A stretch of 64,000 bases of DNA from Actinomadura rudentiformis (GCF_008923185.1 NZ_WBMT01000024.1:1-64000), one strand, 5' to 3'; shown: positions 26,634 to 35,286, counted from the first letter of the stretch. The notes: generated by a model not told the origin, from the sequence alone. Made by a program: numbers and translations.

Positions 26634-27602
26634 TCAGATCGTCCCGGTGTACATGAGGGCGAAGACCAGGTAGGGCACCAGGAACACCCAGCTCACGACG
26701 ACGATGCCGTGCAGCACCTCACCCGGCTCGCGGGCCGTGCCGAGATATCGGTGATAGAGCCCGACCAGGATCGGTGCGCTCACCGCCTGCACCCAGAACA
26801 TCCGTTCGGGGAAGACATGGCCGGTCGCGGCAAGCACCGCGGCGACCGCGCACGCCACCGTCCACGCGCCCAGCCCGATCCGGTACGCGGCGCGCGGGCC
26901 CAGCCGGACCGCGATGGTGGTGTAGCCGCTGGCCAGGTCGGCCTTGTAGTCGGTGATGGTGGTCGGGATGTAGAGGGCCGTCGCCACCAGCACGCCCTCG
27001 ACGACCATGACCCAGGGGAAGCCGCCGAGGGGCCGCACGACCGTCCACCCGGCCAGCACGGCGAACCCGCCGACGGCGACCGCGTTGGTGGCCACGTCGA
27101 ACCCCGGCCTGTCCTTGAGCCGCGGCGGCCGCACGCTGTAGAGCCAGCCGAGCACCAGGAACCCGAGTGTCACCAGGGCGAACGACAGCCGTACCGTGAT
27201 GGCGACCAGCAGCGCGGCGACCGCCGTCAGATGGGCCGCCACGAGGGCCGCGCGCACCGACAGCCGCCCGCCCGCCAGCGCCGCTCCCTGCTTGCGCGGA
27301 TTGCGCCGGTCGCCGTCGAGGTCGCAGGCGTCGTTGATGGCGAGCACCGCGAGCCAGACCAGCGGTCCCCAGACCACCAGCCCGGTGAGGACGGGTGTGA
27401 TCTCCGGCAGGCACCGGCGTCCGGGCGGCAGGCACTCGTCCTGGCCGGCGATCAGCTGCCGGGTGGCGAGCAGATGCCCGACGTAGAACGGCACGAGCGA
27501 GACCAGCCACAACGCAGGCCGGGCGATGAGCCACAGATCGAGGAGCATCCGCGGTGCGGTGCCAGTGGACCGGACATGGGCGGCAACCGGCATGTCCGTC
27601 AC
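26634..27602 (-). CDS. UbiA-family prenyltransferase
   Basis: A 322-residue polytopic enzyme that transfers a prenyl group onto an aromatic or other acceptor in the membrane. The first Asp-rich motif is NDACDLDGDRRNPRKQ (about residues 90-105), followed by YSVRPPRLKDR and the second motif region DYKADLASG. About nine TM helices are visible. The sequence of the first motif with N-D-x-x-D-x-x-x-D and the later D-x-K-x-D is standard. Acceptor unknown: no menaquinone or carotenoid genes are adjacent. The two GTCTAAT repeats upstream may control it. Confidence 0.85.
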   Translation of the reverse strand: MTDMPVAAHVRSTGTAPRMLLDLWLIARPALWLVSLVPFYVGHLLATRQLIAGQDECLPPGRRCLPEITPVLTGLVVWGPLVWLAVLAINDACDLDGDRRNPRKQGAALAGGRLSVRAALVAAHLTAVAALLVAITVRLSFALVTLGFLVLGWLYSVRPPRLKDRPGFDVATNAVAVGGFAVLAGWTVVRPLGGFPWVMVVEGVLVATALYIPTTITDYKADLASGYTTIAVRLGPRAAYRIGLGAWTVACAVAAVLAATGHVFPERMFWVQAVSAPILVGLYHRYLGTAREPGEVLHGIVVVSWVFLVPYLVFALMYTGTI

Positions 27603-27648
27603 CCCCAGGGGCGATCGGGGTCGGTGGAGCGAGACCGTCTCCAGGATC

Positions 27649-27671
27649 TATTAGACAACAAGTCATTAGAC
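27649..27671 (-). promoter_or_regulatory. direct repeats in the ubiA promoter region
   Basis: On the minus strand GTCTAAT occurs twice, 15 bp apart (27649-27671 with the flanking spacer GACTTGTT), about 50-70 bp upstream of the ubiA start. The local AT-richness contrasts with the surroundings. Possible activator or promoter element; no matching regulator was identified. Confidence 0.4.
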
Positions 27672-27883
27672 GGCACGTTCACTGACACGGGCGGGTGGGG
27701 TGGACTGCCCGCCCGACCCCCTCGTCCGCGCGGACGGCCCCGTCCGCAGCCCCCACCCGCCGTCCATCGATCGAAAGCCGCGCTCGACACCCCTCAGATC
27801 TAATGACGACGCGTCCCGCAGGAAAGTTCGAAATTCCCCCGTTCGCGCCATTCATCCCTCCCGGCCGGCTGCGCCGGCGACCC

Positions 27884-27889
27884 TATGAT
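27884..27889 (+). promoter_or_regulatory. -10 box placing the YciI-like gene on a leaderless transcript
   Basis: TATGAT ends 6 bp before the ATG at 27896 and no ribosome-binding site is present, so transcription probably begins at the A of the start codon. No convincing -35 was seen. Leaderless genes are common in actinobacteria. Confidence 0.5.
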
Positions 27890-27895
27890 CCAGAG

Positions 27896-28192
27896 ATGTT
27901 CCTGCTGCTCCTGACCTACAACGCCCCGACCGAGAAGGTCGACGAGGTGATGGACGAGCACCTCGCCTGGCTGGACGAGCAGTACGCGGCGGGCGTCTTC
28001 CTCGCGTCCGGCCGCAAGGTGCCGCGCACCGGCGGCGTGATCCTCGCCGCCGGGCACGACCGCGCGGCGGTCGAGGAGATCGCGACGCGCGACCCGTTCT
28101 GGCGCGAGGGCGTCGCCAGCTTCGAGCTCGTCGAGTTCACGCCGACCAGGGCCGCCCCGGAGCTGCAGGCCCTCGTTGAGCCGTCCGACTGA
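27896..28192 (+). CDS. YciI-family protein
   Basis: A 98-residue protein with the YciI ferredoxin-like fold: MFLLLLTYNAP, a helix ending EHLAWLDEQYAAGVFLASGRK, then GGVILAAG and the C-terminal FWREGVASFELVEF. The conserved His of HLAWL and the later Asp (RDPF) are positioned like the YciI active-site pair. YciI-like proteins are small dehalogenase- or muconolactone-isomerase-like proteins of varied function. The start is the first Met of the conserved strand; longer in-frame readings are not conserved. Confidence 0.8.
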   Translation: MFLLLLTYNAPTEKVDEVMDEHLAWLDEQYAAGVFLASGRKVPRTGGVILAAGHDRAAVEEIATRDPFWREGVASFELVEFTPTRAAPELQALVEPSD

Positions 28193-28264
28193 TCGAGAAA
28201 GATGGCCGCGAACGCCAACCTTCGCCGGTCTCCTGGCGTGTGTAACGGGTGACAAGGAGGCGGA

Positions 28265-28795
28265 ATGGCGCGATATGACGGCCTGCCCGAGTTCGTGGCG
28301 GCGCGGGGACAGGCGCTGCTGCGGTCGGCGTACCTGCTGACCGGTGACGGCCACCTCGCCGAAGACCTCGTGCAGAGCACGCTGGTCAAGGTCGCGCCCC
28401 GATGGCGGCGCGTGGCCGCGGTGGGCAATCCTGAGGCGTACGTGCGGAAGATGCTCTACCACGAGCACATCAGCTGGTGGCGGCGGCGGGGGCGGCGCAA
28501 CGAGCTTCCCAGCGCGGCTCCCCCGGACGGCGAGCGGCATCCCGACTTCGCCGACGGCGCGCTCCTGTCGATGGTCCTGCAGCAGGCGCTCGCCAGGCTC
28601 ACGGCCAAGCAGCGCGCCGTGATCGTGCTGCGCTTCTACGAGGACCGTTCGGAGATCGAGACCGCGGAGCTGCTGGGCTGCTCGACCGGGACGGTCAAGA
28701 GCCAGACGCACCGCGCGCTGGCGCGGCTGCGCGTCCTCGAACCCGGCCTTGCCGACCTCCTGACCGACGCCGAGACCCCGGAGGTGGCCCGATGA
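28265..28795 (+). CDS. SigE-family ECF RNA polymerase sigma factor
   Basis: A 176-residue ECF sigma factor of the actinobacterial SigE family. Region 2 is FVAARGQALLRSAYLLTGDGHLAEDLVQSTLVKV and includes the -10-recognition helix (YVRKMLYHEHISWWRRRGR); region 4 is LARLTAKQRAVIVLRFYEDRSEIETAELLGCSTGTVKSQTHRAL. The ATG lies 5 nt after AGGAGG. It overlaps by 4 bp (ATGA) with a gene for a membrane-anchored propeller protein, the usual position of a cognate anti-sigma or sensor. Confidence 0.92.
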   Translation: MARYDGLPEFVAARGQALLRSAYLLTGDGHLAEDLVQSTLVKVAPRWRRVAAVGNPEAYVRKMLYHEHISWWRRRGRRNELPSAAPPDGERHPDFADGALLSMVLQQALARLTAKQRAVIVLRFYEDRSEIETAELLGCSTGTVKSQTHRALARLRVLEPGLADLLTDAETPEVAR

Positions 28796-29982
28796 CCTCG
28801 CGACTCCACCACGCCCTCAGCGACCTCGCCGAGCAGGCGCCGGCCCCGCGGACCGAGCTGACCGGCCATGTCATCACCCGGGCCCGCCGCCGCAGGCGCG
28901 TGCGCCTGATCGCGGTGCCCGCCGTGGCCGCCGGCGCCACCGCCGCGATCGTCGTGGGCTCGACCCTGGTAGGGGGCACCAGCACCTCCGCCCCGCCCGC
29001 CGTGACCGTGACCGTTCCGCCGAACGGCGTGTTCAACGACGGCCCGCTCCCAGGCCCGCTGCCCGCGACGGTGGTGGAGCCGATCAAGTACACCTATGCC
29101 GACGGGTGCCGGCAGGACACCGACAAGATCATGAAGCCGATCACCGGCGACTGCGCGCAGTGGCGGCTGGTCGACCGGTCCGGGCGGCAGTGGCGCTTCC
29201 CGGACGCGCCGGCGGCGACAAGGTCCAGCGCGGGGCCGGCGCCGGTGGTCAGCCCCGACGGACGACGCGTCGTGTACTACCGGACCTCGGACGAGCACTA
29301 CGTGAGCCGCGAGTTGTCGTCCGGCCGGATCACCACGATCCGCCGCCGGATGCCGCTCAGAGGGCGCGCCTATGAACTGATGTTCTCGGGCGACGGGCGC
29401 CGGCTCTCCTTCTCCCCGATCCGCCCCGGGGGGACGGATCTGCTGGCGAACACTACGACGGGTGCCGTATCCGAAATGCCCCGGGGAAAGCAGGTGATCG
29501 GCCTCGGCAGGGACGGCTCCACGGTCGTGCTGACCGCAAGCAGTGGCGAGCGCAAGACCCTCACGCTGGCCGGTCCCGACGGGCAGGTGCGCGGTACGGT
29601 CCCGCTCAGTCCCCAGGCCCAGCTGAACGGCATCGGTGGGGACCTGCTTTCACCCGACGGGCGCACGCTGCTGGCCCTTCCACGTTCGGGGGTGCGGAAC
29701 GAGGCGGTGCTCGTCGACATCCACACCGGCAAGCTCATCGGCAAGCCGCGGCTTCGCCTGCCGAAGGACGTCAACTTTCTCAGCGCCATCCTCGGCTGGG
29801 CGGGACCGACGAAGGTCGTCACGCGAAGCACGGTTCCCCGCAGAGAAGGGCCCCGCACGTGGAGCGAGAGGAGCGTCATCGTCGACCTCGATACCGGGAG
29901 GACCGAGACCTTCGGCACAATCAAACTGTGGGCGTACCGGTCCGGCATGGAGCTCGGCACGTTCAGCGGTTATGCCCCCTGA
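28792..29982 (+). CDS. membrane-anchored beta-propeller protein, possible sigma-factor partner
   Basis: A 396-residue protein with a 40-residue cytosolic N-terminus, one TM helix (RLIAVPAVAAGATAAIVVGSTLVGG) and a large extracytoplasmic domain with repeated S-P-D-G-R and S-G-D-G-R blades typical of TolB/WD-like propellers. No ZAS zinc motif (H-x3-C-x2-C) is visible. It is translationally coupled to the sigma factor, so a role in sensing or anchoring it is likely. It overlaps the convergent HAD gene by 13 bp. Confidence 0.7.
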   Translation: MTSRLHHALSDLAEQAPAPRTELTGHVITRARRRRRVRLIAVPAVAAGATAAIVVGSTLVGGTSTSAPPAVTVTVPPNGVFNDGPLPGPLPATVVEPIKYTYADGCRQDTDKIMKPITGDCAQWRLVDRSGRQWRFPDAPAATRSSAGPAPVVSPDGRRVVYYRTSDEHYVSRELSSGRITTIRRRMPLRGRAYELMFSGDGRRLSFSPIRPGGTDLLANTTTGAVSEMPRGKQVIGLGRDGSTVVLTASSGERKTLTLAGPDGQVRGTVPLSPQAQLNGIGGDLLSPDGRTLLALPRSGVRNEAVLVDIHTGKLIGKPRLRLPKDVNFLSAILGWAGPTKVVTRSTVPRREGPRTWSERSVIVDLDTGRTETFGTIKLWAYRSGMELGTFSGYAP

Positions 29983-30569
29983 GCCGCGACGAGGTCGCGG
30001 ACCTGAGCGGGGCCGGTGAAGACCTCGGCTGTCATCCCGGCCTCGCGGGCGGCGATCACGTTGCGCTCGGAGTCGTCGAAGAAGATGACGTCGGCGGGGG
30101 TCACGCCCAGGCGCTCGGCGCAGATCTCGTACGCGCGCGGATCGGGCTTGGCGACACCGATGTGGCAGGAGTAGGTCAGCGCGTGGAAGCGGCTCAGCCA
30201 GGCGTCGTGGCGGGCCTCGAAGCGCGGGACGAGGTCGGAGATGATGTTGGAGAGCAGGCCGAGCGTACGGCCCTGGTCGGCGAGGTCGACGACGAGGTCC
30301 ACCATCTCCTCATCGACCTCGGTCCAGCTCTCCAGGTCCGCCTCGATCAGTGCGGGGACGTCGGCGAAGGTCGCGCCCAGGCGGTCGGCGACCGTCGCCC
30401 AGTACGCGAGGCTCTCCTGCCCGGCGTCGTAGTCCGGGCGGCAGGACCAGTAGGCGTCCCAGAAGGGCGCGCCGGAGATCCCGGCGAGCTGCTCCAGCCG
30501 CTGCCTGGCCGCCGGGGTCTGGGTGCGGGCGATCACTCCGTACAGGTCGAACACGATCACGTTGGACAT
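29970..30569 (-). CDS. HAD-family hydrolase, subfamily IA
   Basis: A 199-residue HAD phosphatase-like enzyme: motif I VIVFDLYGVIART, motif II Ser of LLSNI, motif III Lys of IGVAKPDPRAYE, motif IV FFDDSERNV. The helical cap (residues about 15-90) is of the C1 type. Substrate unknown. ATG 30569 (MSNVIVFD) is preferred because it puts motif I at the N terminus; a longer start at 30596 is in frame. It lies 34 bp downstream of the SHMT-like gene on the same strand and may be cotranscribed. Confidence 0.83.
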   Translation of the reverse strand: MSNVIVFDLYGVIARTQTPAARQRLEQLAGISGAPFWDAYWSCRPDYDAGQESLAYWATVADRLGATFADVPALIEADLESWTEVDEEMVDLVVDLADQGRTLGLLSNIISDLVPRFEARHDAWLSRFHALTYSCHIGVAKPDPRAYEICAERLGVTPADVIFFDDSERNVIAAREAGMTAEVFTGPAQVRDLVAAQGA

Positions 30570-30603
30570 GCCTTCGAGCGTAGGCGCCGCCCGCACCCCT
30601 TGA

Positions 30604-31887
30604 TCACAGCGAGGTGCGGAGGCGGACGGCGGCCTTGCGGACGGTGGCAGGGTCGGCGTCGCGCAGGAGCACGTCGGCCATCATGGCGGCGATCCGGCGG
30701 AGCTCGTCCTCGCCGAAGCCGCGCCGGGTGACTTCCTGGGTGCCGATGCGCAGACCCCGGTCGGGTTCTCCTGGGGCCTGCCAGGGCAGGCCGATGGCGC
30801 TGAGGTAGATCCCGGCATCGGCAAGGCGGTCCATGGCGGCACGGCCGTCCCCGACGTCCACGGCGACGTGGTGGGAGTCGGTGAATCCGCGCGCGGCGCC
30901 GGCGACGGTGAAGCCCTCCTCGCGGAGAACGGCGGCGAGGATACGGGCGTTGGCGATGCAGCGGTCGGCGTAGGCGCCCTCGTCGGCCATGATCTCGGCG
31001 GCGGTGACGGCGAGCGGGGCGAGTCGGCCGGCGTCGTAGTTGGCGGTCAGGCCGGGGAAGACGGCGGTCGAGAGCCGCTCGGCCAGCGCGGCGTCGTCGG
31101 TGGCGATCACACCGCCGGGCGGGCCGCCGAACGACTTGTAGGTGGAGAACGTCAGGATGTCGGCGCCCTCGGCGAGAGGCCGCTGGAACCGGCCCGCGGC
31201 CACCAGGCCCGCCATGTGGGACGCGTCGTACAGCAGAGGCGTGTCTTCCACGAGCTCGGCGATCGCCGCGATGTTGTGCGGGAAGAGCAGCAGGCTCGCG
31301 CCGATGACGACCAGCCGTGGCTGCTCGCGTTCGAGGAACTCGGGCAGCGCGTCGAGATCCACGTCGAACGCGTCCGCGTCGTACGGCAGGTCCACCACGC
31401 GCAGCCCGCGTATTCCGGGCGCGCCCACCGCATGGTGGCTCGTGTGCCCGCCCGCGCGCTCGGGCAGCACCGCGATGGTGTCGCCGGGCTCGGTCAGCGC
31501 GGTGTAGACGGCGAGGTTGGCCATGGTGGCGCTGTGGCTGCGCACCTCGGCGAAGCGTGCTCCCAGGAGGCGGGCGACGAGCGTCGGGGCGAGCACCTCC
31601 AGCGTGTCCAAGTGGTCGAGCCCGGACTGGTACTTCTCCCCCGGCCAGCCCATGCTCGGGCGGCTGCTGACCAGCGAGTCGGCGACCTCCCGCGCGGCCG
31701 GGCTCATCAGGTTGGTGCCCGCGTAGAGCACGATCCCTTCCGCGTCGAACTTCCGGGCGTGGTCGCGCAGGGCCCCGCGTACGGTTTCGGACACGCCCTC
31801 GGGCGACAGATCGGTGAGTCCCGCCGCCACCTCGGCGATGCGGGACCGTGCGATCGGCGACGCCCAAGGCGCCACTTCCTTGCTCAA
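30604..31887 (-). CDS. serine hydroxymethyltransferase-like PLP enzyme
   Basis: A 427-residue fold-type I PLP protein most like SHMT: YDASHMAGLVAAG resembles the SHMT Asp/His segment and TYKSFGGPPGG resembles the PLP-lysine motif T-H-K-T-L-R-G-P-R-G-G. The substrate-binding N-terminal S-E-N-(F/Y) element is replaced by LYAGTNLMSPAAREV. A housekeeping glyA would look closer to consensus, so this is a divergent paralogue, perhaps acting on another beta-hydroxy amino acid. TTG 31887 follows GAGGAGGG. It is divergent from the kstR2-like gene and shares its operator region. Confidence 0.75.
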   Translation of the reverse strand: MSKEVAPWASPIARSRIAEVAAGLTDLSPEGVSETVRGALRDHARKFDAEGIVLYAGTNLMSPAAREVADSLVSSRPSMGWPGEKYQSGLDHLDTLEVLAPTLVARLLGARFAEVRSHSATMANLAVYTALTEPGDTIAVLPERAGGHTSHHAVGAPGIRGLRVVDLPYDADAFDVDLDALPEFLEREQPRLVVIGASLLLFPHNIAAIAELVEDTPLLYDASHMAGLVAAGRFQRPLAEGADILTFSTYKSFGGPPGGVIATDDAALAERLSTAVFPGLTANYDAGRLAPLAVTAAEIMADEGAYADRCIANARILAAVLREEGFTVAGAARGFTDSHHVAVDVGDGRAAMDRLADAGIYLSAIGLPWQAPGEPDRGLRIGTQEVTRRGFGEDELRRIAAMMADVLLRDADPATVRKAAVRLRTSL

Positions 31888-31988
31888 TTCACCCTCCTCA
31901 GCACCTCTCTGGGTCAAACCGTAGAGAACCGGACGGGATGGGCGCCAGAGGAGATCTTGCCAAGGCCCTTGCGGGTCGTCAGTCTTAC

Positions 31989-32002
31989 AGCAAGCGCTTG
32001 CT
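31989..32002 (+). promoter_or_regulatory. KstR2-type operator, site D (perfect palindrome)
   Basis: AGCAAGCGCTTGCT is a perfect 14-bp palindrome and a full match to AnCAAGnnCTTGnT. It lies 102 bp upstream of the SHMT-like gene and 71 bp upstream of the kstR2-like start, consistent with autoregulation and possibly control of both genes. Confidence 0.8.
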
Positions 32003-32037
32003 ACGAACGCGTAACCTGATGTCAACACGCCAAACTG

Positions 32038-32051
32038 AGCAAGCGGTTGGG
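32038..32051 (+). promoter_or_regulatory. KstR2-type operator, site E
   Basis: AGCAAGCGGTTGGG keeps the CAAG-CG-nTTG core with one core mismatch. It coincides with the expected -35 position of the kstR2-like promoter, whose -10 would be CATAAT at 32061-32066. Confidence 0.6.
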
Positions 32052-32060
32052 CGTACACGG

Positions 32061-32066
32061 CATAAT
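32061..32066 (+). promoter_or_regulatory. -10 box of the kstR2-like gene (leaderless)
   Basis: CATAAT ends 6 bp before the GTG at 32073 and no separately spaced ribosome-binding site exists, so the transcript probably begins at the start codon. Confidence 0.5.
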
Positions 32067-32072
32067 GAGAGG

Positions 32073-32741
32073 GTGACGACCACGAGCACTAATTCCGGAC
32101 GACCCAAAGCCCGCACCACCGGTGAGGGCGGGAACCGCCGTCGCGGCAAGGGCTCACCCGCCCTCGCCTCGGAACGGCGCGAACACCTGGTGAAGCTCGC
32201 GGCCGAACTCTTCGCCGAGAAGGGCTTCCAGGCCACGACGGTGCGCAACATCGCCGAAGAGGCGGGAATCCTCTCGGGCAGCCTGTACCACCACTTCGAC
32301 TCCAAGGAGTCGATCGTCGACGAGATCCTCTCGGGCTTCTTCCAGGAGATCATGTCGGCCTACCGGGGGGTCCTCGACCAGGGCCTCGACCCACGCGAGA
32401 CCATCGCCGGGCTCGTCCGCATCGCCTTCGGCACGCTGGAGCCCCACCGGGCCGCCATCACCGTGATGCAGAACGACTGGAACTACCTCAAGGGCATGGA
32501 GCGGTTCGCCTACCTCACCAAGTCCGAGGACGAGGTCGAGAAGATGTGGGTCGACACGATCAAGGACGGGCAGAAGGACGGCCTGTTCCGTGACGACATC
32601 GACCCCAAGCTCACCTACCGGATGATCCGCGACACCGTCTGGGTGGCGGTGCGCTGGTTCAAGCCGGGCGGCCGCCTCAACTCCAAGGGCCTCGCCGAGC
32701 ACTACCTCAAGGTGATGTTCGACGGGATCAACACCCACTAG
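32073..32741 (+). CDS. kstR2: TetR-family repressor, KstR2-like
   Basis: A 222-residue TetR repressor. After a 30-residue basic, disordered N-terminus the helix-turn-helix reads ATTVRNIAEEAGILSGSLYHHF (about residues 54-75), and the ligand domain ends with YRMIRDTVWVAVRWFKPGG. From memory both segments are nearly identical in pattern to mycobacterial KstR2 (Rv3557c), which senses HIP-CoA and represses steroid C/D-ring genes. Two KstR2-type operators (sites D, E) lie upstream and similar sites occur at seven further places in the window. GTG 32073 is chosen on the leaderless -10; ATG 32019 is an in-frame alternative. Confidence 0.82.
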   Translation: MTTTSTNSGRPKARTTGEGGNRRRGKGSPALASERREHLVKLAAELFAEKGFQATTVRNIAEEAGILSGSLYHHFDSKESIVDEILSGFFQEIMSAYRGVLDQGLDPRETIAGLVRIAFGTLEPHRAAITVMQNDWNYLKGMERFAYLTKSEDEVEKMWVDTIKDGQKDGLFRDDIDPKLTYRMIRDTVWVAVRWFKPGGRLNSKGLAEHYLKVMFDGINTH

Positions 32742-32772
32742 CGCGAGGTGGAGGTCGCGTTCGACGGGCTGG

Positions 32773-35286
32773 TCATTCAGCTCTGGGAGGCTCGGTCCCC
32801 GCGTAGTAGGCGGGTGACGAGGCCTGCGGCTGCCCCGGCTGCGGCGCGGCAAGGCCGGGATGAGCCGGTCCGCCCAGCGGCCCGGGTTGCGCGGCGGGGT
32901 GGCGGCGTTCGGCGGGCTCCAGGTCGGGGCGGCGGATCATGGCGAAGACGACGGCGGCGAGCAGCGCGACGAGAACCGCGATGAGCAGCGGGATGCGAAA
33001 GACCTCGTCGAGGTTCGAAACGCGCGTCGAAGCGCCGCCGCCGTAGTCGCGCGCCTCTCCGAGGAGAAGGAGCAGGATGGCGAACTGGGCGCCCATCGAC
33101 TGGATCAACTCCTGGAGGCCACCCCCGAAGCCGGTCAGCCCATCGGGAGGGTCGCCGACGATCGCCACCGCCAGGGCCACGGTCAGCATGCCCATGGCGA
33201 CGCCTTCCATCAGCAGGAGAAGGGCCACGACGGGATAGGGCATGTCGGCGTCCAGCATGACCATGGCGCCCAGCGCGCTGAGCGCCAGCGTGACCGGGGC
33301 CACCGCGAGCGGCCGGCGGACGCCCGCCTTCGAGATCACCAGCCCGGTGAGCGGCGCGGCGACCAGAGCGCCCACCATGGTGGGGATCAGCCGCAGGCCG
33401 AACCACTGTCCTCCTCTGGTCGCGGAGTTGACGATGTTCGCCTCGAACAGGGCTCGGTCATAGACGTAGTACGCGCCGAACACCGCGACGCCCGCCAGCA
33501 CCGTGGCGGCGAGCCGCGGGGAGAACAGCGCGGGCCGGAGCGCGAGCTGGACGACGACCAGGGCGAGCAGGGACACGGCTCCGATCACCAGCCCGGCCAG
33601 GGTGCGCCAGTCCGTCCAGCCGTTGGCGTCGCCGGACCAGACTCCGAAGATGAGGCTCAGTCCGAACAGCCCCATGAGCGCGGCCCCGGGGATGTCGACG
33701 GCACGGCCGGGCCCGCTGTGCCGGGAGTCGCGGGTGCCGATCACGCCGATGAGAAACGCCAGCATCACGAACGGGAGCACCGCGAGGGAGACGATCCAGT
33801 TGCCCCCGCCGTCGAACAACGACACCACCACTGAACCGAGCACGGCCGGCATCCCGGCCACGGCGCCCCAGATGCCGATCGGGAACGCGAAGCTCCGCCC
33901 GGGGAAGGCCTCGCGCAGCAACGCGACGCCGGTGGCCGACACGGCGGCGGCGCACAACCCCATCAGCACTCTCGGCACGACGTTGAACCATCCGCCCGCG
34001 ATGCCGGGAACGGCCCCGAACAACACCGTCTGCAGGACCGACGCGACGGCGAAGCCACCCAGCCCGCCCAGGAAGACCTTCTTGCGCCCGATGCTGTCGG
34101 CGACGCGCCCCATCGGGACCAGCGCCATGGCGAGGACCGCCGGGTAGCTGACCCCCAGCCAGAACCGCATGCCGGGGTCGCTGCGGAGCGGCAGCAGAGT
34201 CTGGGACCAGTACAGGCCCAGCCCGAGCGCCAAGGTGGCGAGGCTGACCGCGACGACGGTGAGCGCCGGGTTTCCGTGCGCCTGCGGGGCGGCGGCCATG
34301 GCCGGCGGAGCCGGCGAGGGCGGCGGTGGGATCGGCGGCTGGAACGGGACCTGGCCGGGCGGGGGCGAGGCGGCGATCTGGACGGGCGGCAGCGGCGGCG
34401 GTGTGATCTTGCCGGTGGCCATGCCCGCGCCCTGTTCGAGGAACGGCTCGACGGCGGTCGTCCCGGCGACCGCCGGGGCCGCGCCCTGGTGGCCGAGCAG
34501 GCTGAAGACCAGTTGCGCGGACGTCGGGCGGTACGCGGGGTTCTTGTTGAGGCAGGCGGCGACCAGCCCTGCGAGCGGTGCGGGAAGGGCTGACAGGTCG
34601 GGCTCACCATGCAGGATCCGGTGCATGACCGCCGGGATGGTGTCGCTGCCGAACGGGGTCCGCCCGGTCGCGGCGAACACCAGGGTGGCGCCCCAGGCGA
34701 ACACGTCGGTGTGCGGGCCGAGCGCCGCGCCCGCCACCTGCTCGGGGGCCATGTACGCCGGGGTGCCGACGACGTGGCTGGTCATCGTCCCGGTGCCGTC
34801 CAGAGCCCGCGCGATCCCGAAGTCGATGACGCGCGGGCCGTCCGGGCCCATCAGCACGTTCGGCGGCTTGAAGTCGCGGTGCACGATCCCGGCTTGGTGG
34901 ATCGCCGCGAGCGCCGTGGCGGTGCCGATCGCCAGGCGGTGCAGGTCGCCGCCGGAGCGCGGCCCGTCCTCCAGCACCAGTTGCTGGAGCGACCGCCCCT
35001 CGACGAACTCGCTGACGATGTACGGCTGGTCGCCCTCGGCGTCGGCGTCCAGCACCTGGGCGGTGCAGAACCCGGCGACCCGTTCGGCCGCCTCGATCTC
35101 GCGCACGAAACGCGAGCGGGCCGTGGGGTCGCCGCTGAGCTGCGCTCGGAGCAGCTTGACGGCGACCCGCTCGCCCTCGGGACCGCGGCCCTCGAACACC
35201 ACGCCCTGGCCGCCCTCCCCCAGGCGGCCGACGAGGTCGTAGGCGCCCAGTCGTTCGGGATCGCCCGGCTTGAGCGGTTCGGCCAT
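32773..35286 (-). CDS. fusion of a Ser/Thr protein kinase and an MFS drug-type transporter
   Basis: An 837-residue single polypeptide. Residues about 15-265 form a complete Hanks-type kinase: glycine loop GRLGEGGQGVVFEG, VAVK lysine (K44), HRDFKPPN catalytic loop (D138), IDFGIA metal motif (D155) and GTPAYMAPEQ activation segment. A Pro-rich linker (about 290-338) leads into a transporter of the 14-TM DHA2 type (about 340-800) with motif A GRVADSIGRKK. The C-terminal tail is Pro-rich. The kinase probably autophosphorylates the linker or tail and gates export. ATG 35286 follows GGGGGA. It lies 72 bp downstream of the MMPL gene start region's operon partner on the same strand. Confidence 0.88.
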   Translation of the reverse strand: MAEPLKPGDPERLGAYDLVGRLGEGGQGVVFEGRGPEGERVAVKLLRAQLSGDPTARSRFVREIEAAERVAGFCTAQVLDADAEGDQPYIVSEFVEGRSLQQLVLEDGPRSGGDLHRLAIGTATALAAIHQAGIVHRDFKPPNVLMGPDGPRVIDFGIARALDGTGTMTSHVVGTPAYMAPEQVAGAALGPHTDVFAWGATLVFAATGRTPFGSDTIPAVMHRILHGEPDLSALPAPLAGLVAACLNKNPAYRPTSAQLVFSLLGHQGAAPAVAGTTAVEPFLEQGAGMATGKITPPPLPPVQIAASPPPGQVPFQPPIPPPPSPAPPAMAAAPQAHGNPALTVVAVSLATLALGLGLYWSQTLLPLRSDPGMRFWLGVSYPAVLAMALVPMGRVADSIGRKKVFLGGLGGFAVASVLQTVLFGAVPGIAGGWFNVVPRVLMGLCAAAVSATGVALLREAFPGRSFAFPIGIWGAVAGMPAVLGSVVVSLFDGGGNWIVSLAVLPFVMLAFLIGVIGTRDSRHSGPGRAVDIPGAALMGLFGLSLIFGVWSGDANGWTDWRTLAGLVIGAVSLLALVVVQLALRPALFSPRLAATVLAGVAVFGAYYVYDRALFEANIVNSATRGGQWFGLRLIPTMVGALVAAPLTGLVISKAGVRRPLAVAPVTLALSALGAMVMLDADMPYPVVALLLLMEGVAMGMLTVALAVAIVGDPPDGLTGFGGGLQELIQSMGAQFAILLLLLGEARDYGGGASTRVSNLDEVFRIPLLIAVLVALLAAVVFAMIRRPDLEPAERRHPAAQPGPLGGPAHPGLAAPQPGQPQASSPAYYAGTEPPRAE

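Noticed and set aside
31848..32072. N-terminal extension of the kstR2-like gene beyond GTG 32073
   Set aside because: It would span the operators and the probable -10 box and has no counterpart in KstR2 proteins.
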